Source: Schaalia sp. lx-260
GTDB taxonomy: Bacteria > Actinomycetota > Actinomycetes > Actinomycetales > Actinomycetaceae
DNA: 64,000 nucleotides
Reading direction: 5' to 3'
Assembly: GCF_021083645.1 (NCBI RefSeq)
Contig: NZ_JAJNRQ010000004.1
Span: 248,001 to 312,000 of the forward strand
Part shown: positions 1 through 7,945 of the stretch, piece after piece
How the letters are laid out: each line of letters opens with the position of its first letter
How positions within the stretch are numbered: the first letter of the stretch is position 1
Program-made: the position numbers and the translations under genes
The notes under the pieces: model-generated
What the model saw: only the letters and a program-made list of their open reading frames with translations
What the model was told of the DNA's origin: nothing
Database searches by the model: none

Positions 1-188
1 TCACGTGCCGAACCGCCACGAGGAATCGAAGATCCTCGATTATTTGCAGGAATGATTGCATCAATTGGTCGAGCTTGAGCTACTGCTTCTTCTGTAGGAA
101 TCTGAGGAATAAGGGCACCCAGACCTTTACCTAAACCAGTTCTGCGTGATGTCTTTGCAGATATTCCTGAGTGTTTTTCCTGAGCCAT
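1..188 (-). CDS. parB: Chromosome-partitioning protein ParB (5' part only, runs off left edge)
   Basis: The minus strand from position 188 reads an ATG-started frame of 62 codons without a stop. It contains the typical ParB N-terminal stretch RTGLGKGLGALIP at about residues 16-28. In ParB this conserved N-terminal segment precedes the CTPase/ParB-N domain and is where ParA is contacted. ParB binds the parS sites and loads as a sliding clamp that ParA moves during origin segregation. Three perfect parS sites lie just upstream. Only the N-terminal tail is in the window, so the CTP-binding and helix-turn-helix domains cannot be checked. The assignment rests on this motif and on parA, rsmG and jag lying upstream on the same strand. 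Confidence 0.85.
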   Translation of the reverse strand, partial: MAQEKHSGISAKTSRRTGLGKGLGALIPQIPTEEAVAQARPIDAIIPANNRGSSIPRGGSAR

Positions 189-251
189 TATTCCCCTATC
201 TCACAAAAGTACCTCTATTCTTGCACGCCCTTGCTCGGGTTACATCCTGAA

Positions 252-267
252 TGTTTCACGTGAAACA
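252..267. promoter_or_regulatory. parS: parS site 1 (ParB binding site)
   Basis: The perfect 16-bp palindrome TGTTTCACGTGAAACA, the canonical bacterial parS consensus, lies 64 bp upstream of the parB start codon. It is seen directly in the sequence; ParB binding is known for the family. The position also places it in the parB promoter region, so autoregulation is plausible. Confidence 0.95.
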
Positions 268-937
268 TTATGCACATACTCATTATTTACTATTGACACT
301 CATTCGGTTTCCTTGATATATCGAGGAAACTATTGATAGTTCACATAAAACATATGAATACCGTAAGTCATTAATAGTTTCCTTGTTCTATAAAGATTTC
401 TTAGGACTAGTAGTAGTCTTCACCTCAATCAGTGTCTATAAATCTGAAATTAACAGTCAATCGAATGGAGCCAATGCGCAAGCACAAAGAATTACACCGA
501 CCCAATTTCCCTAAGATAACATGCTGTATCTGAACACAATGCCTAATTAGAGGCTACTCATTTCTCAGAAAAACAGTTCCAGAGTGATAAATCATTCTCG
601 AGCGATAACATGCGATGCCTAATTACTGTACTCGCATTCGTCACATTTCTAGACAATAAATAGCAAGATATAACGCCCAAGATACCTTTCTACTCCTATG
701 AGTATGGACCAAAACCCTTCATTTAGCTTCACACAAGTAAAAGATATCCCTGAAAAAGTGCTCTGCTTTGTGCTCGTAAAGGTAGGCCTGAGATAACTGT
801 ACCAGCACAACAGGACAAGACGTATATCTTTATTTCCTCTAATCCTATAGTTGTATCTTCCTCAAAGGTCATATTCACCAAGCACTCATATGCGACGAAA
901 GCTATAACAAATCCATACATCTACTCATGACGACATA

Positions 938-953
938 TGTTTCACGTGAAACA
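938..953. promoter_or_regulatory. parS: parS site 2 (ParB binding site)
   Basis: A second perfect TGTTTCACGTGAAACA palindrome, 686 bp from site 1, in the AT-rich interval between parB and parA. Multiple parS sites close to the origin are normal and give ParB several loading points. Confidence 0.95.
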
Positions 954-1387
954 TTCACAAACTCTCTATGCATTGTGTAGGCATCTCAGAAATTCATCAA
1001 GTGATTTTTCCACAATGAAAAACCATCATTAGTGCGATGGAAAAAGTTTCTGTGAACAAGTTATATTTGCAGAATCGTGAAAATAGTCCGCTGAACTTAG
1101 CCCTGTTTTTCAGAGAAGCTATTTATCATTTATTCACGTCAATTTATGAATAGTCACTTCAGATAGAGCAGCAATCAGTAGATCCCACAGCACGTAGAAT
1201 ATCTTTACCTGCACGCACTACTACTAACGCTGAAATGATAATCCCTAGCAAGTGGAGAATTTACATACTGCGAATCTTCACTGCATCACATATATCTACA
1301 GACATATAGGCTCGTCGCTTAAAACTTCCTTTCTTTCGTATGTATCTTCTGAAAGGATCTGCTTCCGAAATATACGTAGCAGGAAGT

Positions 1388-1591
1388 TTATTCTTTTACT
1401 GCTTTCTTCCCCAGAAATAGGGAAATGAGGTCACATACGCCCGCAGCAAAAAGACATACAAAAGCAACGTAGAACACTGAACTGTGCAACGGACCGTGCA
1501 TAATAAAGGCAGCATAGATAAAGTCGCTACCCATAAGTAACGCGGCACATAAGCAAAAAACATTCACTAAAACTTGAAAAACTCTAGGCAT
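1388..1591 (-). CDS. Small hydrophobic membrane protein, second gene of the parA-parB island
   Basis: A 67-residue protein with an ATG start and a good ribosome-binding site (AGGGAG, about 6 nt upstream). It is largely hydrophobic, with two likely membrane spans at about residues 5-28 and 38-60 and a short basic tail (GKKAVKE). It begins 10 bp after the stop of the upstream secreted-protein gene, so the two are almost certainly co-transcribed and may be translationally coupled. I do not recognise the family. A tiny polytopic protein directly downstream of a small secreted protein is the usual layout of an immunity or accessory factor for a peptide toxin, but that role is inference from context only. 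Confidence 0.6.
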   Translation of the reverse strand: MPRVFQVLVNVFCLCAALLMGSDFIYAAFIMHGPLHSSVFYVAFVCLFAAGVCDLISLFLGKKAVKE

Positions 1592-1600
1592 AATACTCCC

Positions 1601-2014
1601 TTATTTGTTTATGCAGTAGCTATGTTTCGCGCACTCAGTTGAAAAGCCGCTTTTCCACCCTTGGTATCCAGAAACTCCGTATATACCTCCGATAGGATAA
1701 GTTGCAATAACGGCAGCTGTAATAGCCCAACCTAGTTTTCCGTTCCATTGGCTCCATGTGATTTGCCCTGTTGCTGCTCGGGCAACACCATCGTCATACC
1801 CTGCTTTATAGCTACCGGCTACAGCGGCCACAACTGCAGCAACTATTGCGGAATAGGGAATTACTTCTGGATGTGCTGCTACATTTTCCGTTGTCAGTTG
1901 CGAATAATCAGCTGTCGAAAAGTTATCCTCTGTAGCTGATGCAATGCCCATTGATGAAAGCGTACAGGCGCAGACCAATGAAAGCGCTGTGAATGATCTT
2001 ATTAACACTTTCAT
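1601..2014 (-). CDS. Small secreted protein, bacteriocin-like in layout (function unknown)
   Basis: A longer frame opens at 2059, but the ATG at 2014 has a GAGG motif about 8 nt upstream and begins a classical signal peptide (MKVLIRSF, hydrophobic core, then GIASA/TED). The precursor is 137 residues and the predicted mature protein about 110. The mature part has an acidic N-terminal segment, an Ala/Val-rich hydrophobic helix (around AIVAAVVAAVAGSY), a Gly-rich second hydrophobic segment with small-residue spacing (GGIYGVSGYQG), and a C-terminal pair of cysteines five residues apart (ECAKHSYC) that could form a disulfide. This pattern resembles pore-forming class II-type bacteriocins or small membrane-active secreted proteins, but no family is recognised. 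It is followed at 10 bp by a tiny membrane protein. It lies between parA and parB, flanked by parS sites, which is an unusual place for an accessory gene. Confidence 0.65.
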   Translation of the reverse strand: MKVLIRSFTALSLVCACTLSSMGIASATEDNFSTADYSQLTTENVAAHPEVIPYSAIVAAVVAAVAGSYKAGYDDGVARAATGQITWSQWNGKLGWAITAAVIATYPIGGIYGVSGYQGWKSGFSTECAKHSYCINK

Positions 2015-2059
2015 AAGATTCGCCTCATAGTGAATAGACGGGGAGAGGATATTAACCAT

Positions 2060-2710
2060 ATCACATTAACATGAAAGTGGCCTATCAGCTCTATATAAGA
2101 GCTGTCAGCGCTTTCGATCTGCGAAATTTTCTAGGTATCTCGCATGCGACTTCATTAACTATTCCGCATACACAACTAGTGGCATCCGTATGTTTCACGT
2201 GAAACATTCAACCTGTTTCTGTAGATGTCGCTCTATACGAAAATGCGATCGCCTACAGAAATAGAAAGAAAGAATCATCAGAATTCAACAGATTCTGTTT
2301 CATTATTAGAAGATTCATATTTCAGGACATCATCTGGCTGACATATCTAACCTCAGATATGGCTTTACATGCGATAACAATTCCCGCAGAACGCAACATA
2401 TAAGTCCATTGTGACCATACAAATGCAGGTTCTCATGCGCAATTTCTTTGAAAAGAGCCAAAATAATCAAAATAGCAGCGGCAGACCACCAAAATACCTA
2501 TAACTACGTAGATAGCAGCATAAGCATTTTCTCAGATATTCATATGCCTACATCGACGAATATATGAAATTAAAACAATGAATATCCTATGAATTATATG
2601 AATTCATACTTCCTGTTCTCCCTATCAATCAACAGGGGACAGGCACAGGTGCGCATCATAAATGCACGGAATAAAGCAAGTACCGGTGGCCCTTAAAACA
2701 CCGTCAGCGT
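2060..2710. other. Intergenic region between secreted-protein gene and parA
   Basis: About 650 bp of AT-rich sequence with one perfect parS site (2191-2206). A minus-strand frame of about 55 codons at roughly 2330-2497 would encode a hydrophobic segment (SAAAILIILALF) but has no start codon and follows stops, so it looks like decayed coding sequence at most. No RNA gene or mobile-element signature is seen. Confidence 0.5.
2191..2206. promoter_or_regulatory. parS: parS site 3 (ParB binding site)
   Basis: A third perfect TGTTTCACGTGAAACA palindrome, upstream of the secreted-protein gene and downstream of parA. It lies about 180 bp before the secreted-protein start, so ParB spreading or binding here could influence that promoter (inference). 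Confidence 0.95.
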
Positions 2711-3586
2711 TTACCAGCGATGACTTAACTCTAAAGCCGCTTTGCGATAAGCCAAAGCACCTGTACTGCGACCGTCATACGAAATAACAGATTGCCCATA
2801 AGAGGGTGCCTCAGAAATACGAACAGAGCGAGGAATCACTGTATCTAAAGCAAGTTCACCGAAATGCTGACGCACTTCATTTTCTACTTCCTGGGACAGT
2901 CGAGTACGCCGATCTGACATCGTTAAAAGCATTGCGCCTACTCGAAGACCAGGCTTCAGGGACGCACCTACTTTTTCGATAGTTCCCCACAACTGACTTA
3001 AACCCTCTAAAGCATAGTATTCAGTTTGAATAGGTATCAATACTTCATCAGAAGCTACCAAAACATTCAAAGTAACTAATCCGAGTGAAGGAGGGCAATC
3101 AATAAAAATAACTTCAACATCCGAATCTGATTCCACAAAAGAAGTCAGCGCATCTGCAAGAGCATATTCACGACGCTCCATCGTGACCAACTCAATTTCT
3201 GCACCTGACAGATCAATCGTTGCCGGACACACACGCAGATTTTCCACATCAGGACACACCTGCATAACTTCAGCCAGTGATGCCTCACCAATCATCACGT
3301 CATACAACGAAGCAACACCCGAATTATGTTCCACACCCAAAGCCGATGAAGCATTACCCTGTGCATCCGCATCAATAACTACTGTGTGCAGACCGGCTTG
3401 AGCCATTGCAACAGCGAGGTTAACAGCAGTCGTTGTTTTACCTACGCCACCTTTTTGATTAGCAACAGCAATAACACGAGGAGAGGACGGGTGCCCAAAA
3501 GCCACATTTTCCAACAGCTTACGGTCACGCATATTCTGTTCAAGTAATGATGATAAAGGGGTATTCTGCGCATCATATTCACTCAC
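2711..3586 (-). CDS. parA: Chromosome-partitioning ATPase ParA (Soj)
   Basis: A 291-residue Walker-type ATPase of the ParA/Soj family. The deviant Walker A box with signature lysine (QKGGVGKTTT) is at about residues 44-53, and the Walker B-like FIDCPPSLG segment at about 159-167. The dimeric ATP form binds DNA non-specifically, and ParB stimulates hydrolysis, which drives origin segregation. The gene follows rsmG on the same strand as in most actinobacteria. ParB is not immediately downstream: about 2.5 kb with three parS sites and two small genes separates them, which is uncommon. The length is normal for the chromosomal family. Confidence 0.96.
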   Translation of the reverse strand: MSEYDAQNTPLSSLLEQNMRDRKLLENVAFGHPSSPRVIAVANQKGGVGKTTTAVNLAVAMAQAGLHTVVIDADAQGNASSALGVEHNSGVASLYDVMIGEASLAEVMQVCPDVENLRVCPATIDLSGAEIELVTMERREYALADALTSFVESDSDVEVIFIDCPPSLGLVTLNVLVASDEVLIPIQTEYYALEGLSQLWGTIEKVGASLKPGLRVGAMLLTMSDRRTRLSQEVENEVRQHFGELALDTVIPRSVRISEAPSYGQSVISYDGRSTGALAYRKAALELSHRW

Positions 3587-3818
3587 TATGACCTATCCTC
3601 CTTTATAACCATCAACTCGCGAATAATGTCAAAGCGAACTATCCACAAAATACACAGTTTCGCATCGCGGTCCACTCACAGCAGAAAACCGCGATACACC
3701 AGCGCAACAACGTCACCCTCGCGTATACGAAACACCACAACTTTACATGAATACAAGGATGGGCACACGAACACATCCCGCACAAAAGAACGTTACATGG
3801 TGCAAAAAATACATTCCC

Positions 3819-4511
3819 TCACACGCGGCGGCACACAACAACGTAAGTCGCTTCGTCTTCCATCACACTCGGCACTTCATGGATCTGCGCACTCAGATGA
3901 TGGCGACGCAGCTCCGCACGAGCATCCTCAACTTCAATAGGGGCTTTTCGGCCTTTCAAAGCAACTAAATGACCACCTGGCGCAATAAGTTTCGATGTCA
4001 TACGCACAAGCTTTGACATATTCGCCACCGCTCGTGCAGTAACCACGTCAGCTTTCCCTTTACCACGCAATTCTTCCGCACGAGCCTGATGAATCGTGAC
4101 ATTATCCAAACCGAGCGTATCAATAACATCTTCAAGCCATTCGCAACGACGCTGCATAGGCTCAGCAAGATGAAAATCCAAATGCGGTCGAGCAATTGCT
4201 GCCACAATACCTGGGAATCCTGCACCCGAACCAATGTCAAGAACCTGCCCTTTTTTCGGTAAGAAATCAAGGATAGCTGCAGAATTAACAATATGACGCG
4301 ACCAGAGGCGCGGAACTTCACGAGGTCCGATAAGGCCACGAACCTCGCCCTCGTCCTGAAGCATCCTCACAAATTCGCAAATATCATGAAATGCCAAACC
4401 AAAAAGATCACGAACAGCCGAGGTAGGTACTTCTGCATGTACGTCGTCAGGAAAATCTGCGAAATTTTCCACGAAAGCATCACTGGGTACGTGCTCTGCT
4501 TCATTTACCAT
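3819..4511 (-). CDS. rsmG: 16S rRNA (guanine(527)-N7)-methyltransferase RsmG (GidB)
   Basis: A 230-residue class I SAM-dependent methyltransferase that methylates N7 of G527 in 16S rRNA. The SAM-binding motif I (VLDIGSGAGFPGI) is at about residues 92-104, preceded by the family-typical WSRHIVNSAAIL segment that positions the substrate, and TARAVANM follows in the middle of the fold. In other bacteria loss of rsmG gives low-level streptomycin resistance. It lies between parA and jag in conserved order. A roughly 230-bp gap to parA holds no gene; the overlapping plus-strand frames there are low-complexity shadows. Confidence 0.95.
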   Translation of the reverse strand: MVNEAEHVPSDAFVENFADFPDDVHAEVPTSAVRDLFGLAFHDICEFVRMLQDEGEVRGLIGPREVPRLWSRHIVNSAAILDFLPKKGQVLDIGSGAGFPGIVAAIARPHLDFHLAEPMQRRCEWLEDVIDTLGLDNVTIHQARAEELRGKGKADVVTARAVANMSKLVRMTSKLIAPGGHLVALKGRKAPIEVEDARAELRRHHLSAQIHEVPSVMEDEATYVVVCRRV

Positions 4512-4597
4512 ATGAAATACCTACTGACTCTGAGGACAATAATCGGCTAGGCCTCTTTTGAATGTGCCGTGTGAAATCTATGAAAATATGACAGTGC

Positions 4598-5128
4598 TCA
4601 GTCGTTTTCATGAGTATCGTTATCTGCCTCATCAGATTCTTCCAGAGGCAAAATAACTACGCAGCGATGAGGTTCCACGCCCTCAGATTCAGAGGTAAGT
4701 CCCGCTGCAGCAACAACGTCGTGGCACACTTTGCGTTCAAAAGGATTCATCTCTTGTAAACGCTGAGGCTCTCCCGTAGCACGCAGACGTGTAATAGCTT
4801 CCTCTGTGAGGGCACGAAGCTGAGTTTTACGACCAGCACGGTAGCCTGCAATATCAAGCATTAAACGTGAACGTTCACCCGTTTCTGTTTGAACCGCAAG
4901 GCGAGTCAGTTCTTGTAAGGCATCAAGAATTTCACCCTCATTACCAACAAGACGTTCTAAAGAGCCGCTCTGTTCTGAAATAATTTCCACAGAGGCCCGA
5001 CCATTTTCCACGTCGATTTCGATGTCACCATCAAGGTCAGCAATATCGAGAAGTTCTTCAAGATAATCTGCAGCGAGTTCGCCTTCTTCTTCAAGTCGAA
5101 GCATTTCTTCTTTAGTAATTTCGCTCAT
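4598..5128 (-). CDS. khpB: Jag/KhpB family RNA-binding protein (KH and R3H domains)
   Basis: 176 residues. A KH-like domain at about 35-100 contains the GNEGEILDAL loop (GxxG form), and a C-terminal R3H domain contains the R-x3-H core (ERKVCHDVV) at about residues 130-138. The tail is acidic. Jag/KhpB is a cytoplasmic RNA chaperone-like protein, with KhpA as partner in other Gram-positive bacteria, linked to cell division and envelope synthesis. The Jag N-terminal domain of Firmicute proteins is absent, as is normal in actinobacteria. It lies directly downstream of yidC in the conserved rnpA-yidD-yidC-jag-rsmG series. Confidence 0.93.
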   Translation of the reverse strand: MSEITKEEMLRLEEEGELAADYLEELLDIADLDGDIEIDVENGRASVEIISEQSGSLERLVGNEGEILDALQELTRLAVQTETGERSRLMLDIAGYRAGRKTQLRALTEEAITRLRATGEPQRLQEMNPFERKVCHDVVAAAGLTSESEGVEPHRCVVILPLEESDEADNDTHEND

Positions 5129-5198
5129 CTGTCATACTCTCTGTGCGATTGACCGTTACTTAGCTGTTGAAATACAGGTACTGGACCTGTGATAGCTC

Positions 5199-6536
5199 TT
5201 AGTCGCGTTTCTTGCGGTTACGACGTTGAGCTTTTTTGCGTTCTTGACGACGACGTTCAATTTCTTCAGGGGTAATTTCCTTAGCCCCAGCTTGTGCACG
5301 TCGTGAAGAAGATTCTGACTGTGACTGATTTTCGCTCTGACGACGACGCTGTTCCCGTGTGAGCCGCTTATTTTGTTCACGCATTTCTTTTTGTGCGCGG
5401 CGTTCAACAGATCGGGCAGTGGCTCGGTGAATAGCACGCATCCATAGTTCGTCAGGTAGCGTGTCCCATTCTTGTACAGAAAGTGTGCGATACACCGTGA
5501 GAATTTCACCTTCGCTCATTTCTTCGGGGAAATGAGAGGCAATCTTTTGACGGCGCGCCCGTGTCTTGACTTCATTGAGTGCACGAATTGTCAGGGCTTC
5601 TTGCGCTTCACTGTCACTGGCTGCAAGAGTTGCGCGCTCTGCATCGAGTTCCGCAAAGTAGGGACGTGCCCATGTTTGGTAGGCATTTTGACGTTTATGA
5701 ACAATGGAAATATAAGCTGGTGATCCTGGGGTAGGCATCATATTGACCACCCAGAATGCCTGTCCTAATGCCCATGCTGCAGAAGTGACCATGTAGACCA
5801 GCAGGCCCATTTGGAAGAAGAAACCTGTAAATATAAACATTATCGGCATCATGTACAGCATGACTTTTTGCGAACGAACCATTGGGTTATTCGGATCAGT
5901 CTGTGCAGGCATGTTGCGAGTCATGGTTAGTCGCAGGGAAAACCATTGCATAAATACCATCGCCACAATCATGAAGGCGAAAGTCACTAAACCAACTGTG
6001 GAAATACCATCGGTGATACGCAGTGACAGTTGAACACCGAAAACAGTTGAACCGTCAATTTCGTGGGCTACTTGTTGAGTGATTGGCCCCAGGTGGTCAG
6101 CTGGTTCTCCCCTGTAAGTGTATGTGCCGCCTGCAATGTCTTTAATAGCAAAGATTGCGCGATACATTGCAAAAAGAATCGGCATTTGCACCAACATCGG
6201 CAGGCAGGAAGCCAGAGGGTTTGCACCGTGTTTCTTATAGAGTGCCTGCTGTTCTTCAGCCATTTTTTGACGTGACTGAGTATCAGTTTTCCCTTTGTAT
6301 TTTTCTTGTAGCTTCTTGAGTTCAGGCTGCATTAACTGCATACTGCGTGAACTTTTTATTTGTTTGAAGTACAAAGGTAAAACTAGTGCTCGCACAAAGA
6401 TTGTCAGCAAGACAATTGACAAAACCCATGCTAATCCTGAGCCTTGTCCCATTCCCAAAAGAGCCAGAAGGTCATGGATTTTTATCCATACCCAAGCAAT
6501 TGCTACAGCAAAGGGATGAAGAATCATTTCCCACAT
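5199..6536 (-). CDS. yidC: Membrane protein insertase YidC
   Basis: 445 residues from the ATG at 6536. This start is chosen because GAAGGAG lies 8 nt upstream, whereas the longer frame from 6575 overlaps yidD and lacks such a site. The insertase inserts Sec-dependent and independent membrane proteins. Seen: a first membrane span near the N-terminus, the 60KD_IMP core with spans separated by the cytoplasmic coiled hairpin (LQEKYKGKT, MAEEQQALYKKHG), the family-typical NPLASCLPMLVQMPILFAMYRA segment, further hydrophobic segments, and a long basic, glutamine-rich C-terminal tail ending in RRNRKKRD that can contact the ribosome. The operon is with rnpA, yidD and jag. Confidence 0.96.
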   Translation of the reverse strand: MWEMILHPFAVAIAWVWIKIHDLLALLGMGQGSGLAWVLSIVLLTIFVRALVLPLYFKQIKSSRSMQLMQPELKKLQEKYKGKTDTQSRQKMAEEQQALYKKHGANPLASCLPMLVQMPILFAMYRAIFAIKDIAGGTYTYRGEPADHLGPITQQVAHEIDGSTVFGVQLSLRITDGISTVGLVTFAFMIVAMVFMQWFSLRLTMTRNMPAQTDPNNPMVRSQKVMLYMMPIMFIFTGFFFQMGLLVYMVTSAAWALGQAFWVVNMMPTPGSPAYISIVHKRQNAYQTWARPYFAELDAERATLAASDSEAQEALTIRALNEVKTRARRQKIASHFPEEMSEGEILTVYRTLSVQEWDTLPDELWMRAIHRATARSVERRAQKEMREQNKRLTREQRRRQSENQSQSESSSRRAQAGAKEITPEEIERRRQERKKAQRRNRKKRD

Positions 6537-6555
6537 ATGTGGTACTCCTTCAGGA

Positions 6556-6960
6556 TCAGTGGATGCGTGAAGCACCCGATATCAGTCCGGCATGTTCCGG
6601 TGAGGTCATTGGTATGGGTTGATCGTATTCGGCTGTCAGCATGTGAAGTCCCATGGGCTGAGGTGGCTCAATATCAAGATTTCCCGGCCAGTCATGTGGA
6701 GGAATCCAAGGATCAGGTTTCCATCTGCCATGATCGGGTACATGATCTACACCTCCTAAACTCCAGGGATTGCACCGAAGTAAGCGCCACACTGCTAAAA
6801 GGATGCCCTTAATTGGTCCATGAACATGCAATGCTTTAACGGCATATGCAGAACATGTCGGTGCATATCGGCATCTCGGTGGAATAGCCGGAGATATGAA
6901 ACGCTGATATGCCACGATCGGTAAAGACATAAGGCGCCCTATGAACGATGTACCTTTCAT
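6556..6960 (-). CDS. yidD: Membrane protein insertion efficiency factor YidD
   Basis: 134 residues with the compact YidD domain in the first 75. It carries the diagnostic [18 protein letters not shown] segment and the [21 protein letters not shown] segment. YidD is a small membrane-associated helper of YidC/Sec-dependent insertion. The C-terminal extension of about 55 residues (proline- and histidine-containing, up to SRIH) is variable in the family. The start codon overlaps the rnpA stop by 4 bp (ATGA), showing translational coupling, and yidC follows after 19 bp. Confidence 0.94.
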   Translation of the reverse strand: MKGTSFIGRLMSLPIVAYQRFISPAIPPRCRYAPTCSAYAVKALHVHGPIKGILLAVWRLLRCNPWSLGGVDHVPDHGRWKPDPWIPPHDWPGNLDIEPPQPMGLHMLTAEYDQPIPMTSPEHAGLISGASRIH

Positions 6961-7322
6961 AGATTTTTCGCCTTATTTTGCCACTTTGATAATGCTCGTA
7001 TGAGTGCATTATCAAGGCCTTGACCTAGTTCATCATAACTTTTTTGTTGAGCAGAAGCACTAATGCGCACAACAAGATGCGTTCCTTGAGGAAGGGTATC
7101 CATCCGCTCAGCCATGAGGTGTCTGAATTGACGTTTTACTCGATTTCTTGCTGTTGCGCGTGGAATATCTTTTTTAGCCACGACGAAACCGACGAGGGGC
7201 GATAAAGGCTCCTCGTCGGTTCGACAATGCACGACAACCACAGTGTTTCCCGCCCGTGACCCTGTGCGGATCACTGAACGAAAATCCGCTGGATCTACCA
7301 TGCGGTGCGCACGTGGCAACAC
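6957..7322 (-). CDS. rnpA: Ribonuclease P protein component
   Basis: 121-residue basic protein, the protein subunit of RNase P, which matures the 5' ends of tRNAs together with the RNA subunit. The family signature [13 protein letters not shown] is at about residues 58-70, with an N-terminal [20 protein letters not shown] segment. It lies downstream of rpmH and overlaps yidD by 4 bp, the standard rpmH-rnpA-yidD-yidC order next to dnaA. The RNA subunit gene (rnpB) is not in this window. Confidence 0.95.
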   Translation of the reverse strand: MLPRAHRMVDPADFRSVIRTGSRAGNTVVVVHCRTDEEPLSPLVGFVVAKKDIPRATARNRVKRQFRHLMAERMDTLPQGTHLVVRISASAQQKSYDELGQGLDNALIRALSKWQNKAKNL

Positions 7323-7334
7323 CTCAGCGTAATC

Positions 7335-7475
7335 TCAGGCGGAGAGGGTCTTGCGGCCCTTGCGACGACGTGCAGCCAAAATGGCGCGGCCGGCGCGTGT
7401 GCTCATGCGCAAACGAAATCCGTGTGTCTTGGAACGACGACGGTTATTGGGCTGGTAAGTCCGCTTCGTTGTCAC
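7335..7475 (-). CDS. rpmH: Ribosomal protein L34 (bL34)
   Basis: A 46-residue, strongly basic protein, translated by hand from the minus strand. It starts [19 protein letters not shown] and ends GRKTLSA, an unmistakable L34. The start is GTG at 7475, with GGAG about 11 nt upstream; no ATG is available. It is divergent from dnaA across the origin region and 12 bp upstream of rnpA. The gene is below common length cut-offs and easily missed. Confidence 0.97.
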   Translation of the reverse strand: MTTKRTYQPNNRRRSKTHGFRLRMSTRAGRAILAARRRKGRKTLSA

Positions 7476-7945
7476 TGTTCTCTCTCCAAAGGCGGGAATG
7501 AAGCGGCTGCTCCATTCATCGGTTCTGATAAGTCCCCACCGGAAATTTTTTCCGCAGAGGACACTTGCTCACCCAGCGTACCGGGCACATACAAGAAACC
7601 ACACTACGTGTGACTTCGTTCTGAGTCAACGGAACATATGTGCGTGCCGAAAATTTATTTTTTCGAAAAGTTATACACACCTGTGGATAGACCTGTGGAG
7701 CTAGTTGTTCATCCTGTGAAATATCCACAAGCTATCCACATCCCTGTGAATAATGACCTTTCCGCAGAACTCTGTGGAAACGGCTGTGTAATTACAATTA
7801 TGTATTTTAGTGATTTTTTATCCACAACTTCATCCACACCCTGTTGATAGAGCGTGACAGGTTAAAGTTGTCTTTAGCAAAAAGATCCTCATACGTGCCT
7901 ACGCAGTGTCGGAACTCACGTTAAAAACAGTCAAGGAGAATGCTC
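7476..7945. other. oriC: oriC part 1: rpmH-dnaA intergenic DnaA-box cluster
   Basis: The 470-bp region between divergent rpmH and dnaA contains one perfect DnaA box TTATCCACA (7818-7826). Boxes with one mismatch lie at 7671-7679, 7682-7690 (reverse), 7721-7729, 7732-7740, 7745-7753 (reverse) and 7830-7838. The boxes occur in both orientations and the sequence around them is AT-rich. This is the expected place for an origin and for DnaA autoregulation of its own promoter. Which of the two box clusters flanking dnaA is the unwinding site cannot be told from sequence alone. Confidence 0.8.

Larger units (their letters stand above)
189..1387. other. AT-rich intergenic region between parB and the small secreted-protein cassette
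   Basis: About 1.2 kb without a convincing gene. It holds parS sites 1 and 2. A 63-codon minus-strand frame at 729-920 has no good ribosome-binding site and no recognisable features, so it is not called. Base composition is visibly more AT-rich than the neighbouring parA and rsmG genes. Nothing resembling a transposase, integrase or att repeat was seen. Confidence 0.6.

Noticed and set aside
729-920. 63-codon minus-strand frame in the parB-side AT-rich region
   Set aside because: No convincing ribosome-binding site, no signal or domain, and such frames are expected by chance in this composition.
3626-3968. Plus-strand frames rich in His/Thr/Ser between parA and rsmG
   Set aside because: They run into the rsmG coding sequence on the other strand, lack ribosome-binding sites and have low-complexity composition from A/C-rich DNA.
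6537-6575. Upstream start of yidC at 6575
   Set aside because: It overlaps yidD and lacks a ribosome-binding site, whereas 6536 has GAAGGAG at good distance.
7940-7945. ATG at 7940 as dnaA start
   Set aside because: It lies 1 nt after the AAGGAG site; the GTG at 7946 has the right spacing and gives the usual DnaA N-terminus.
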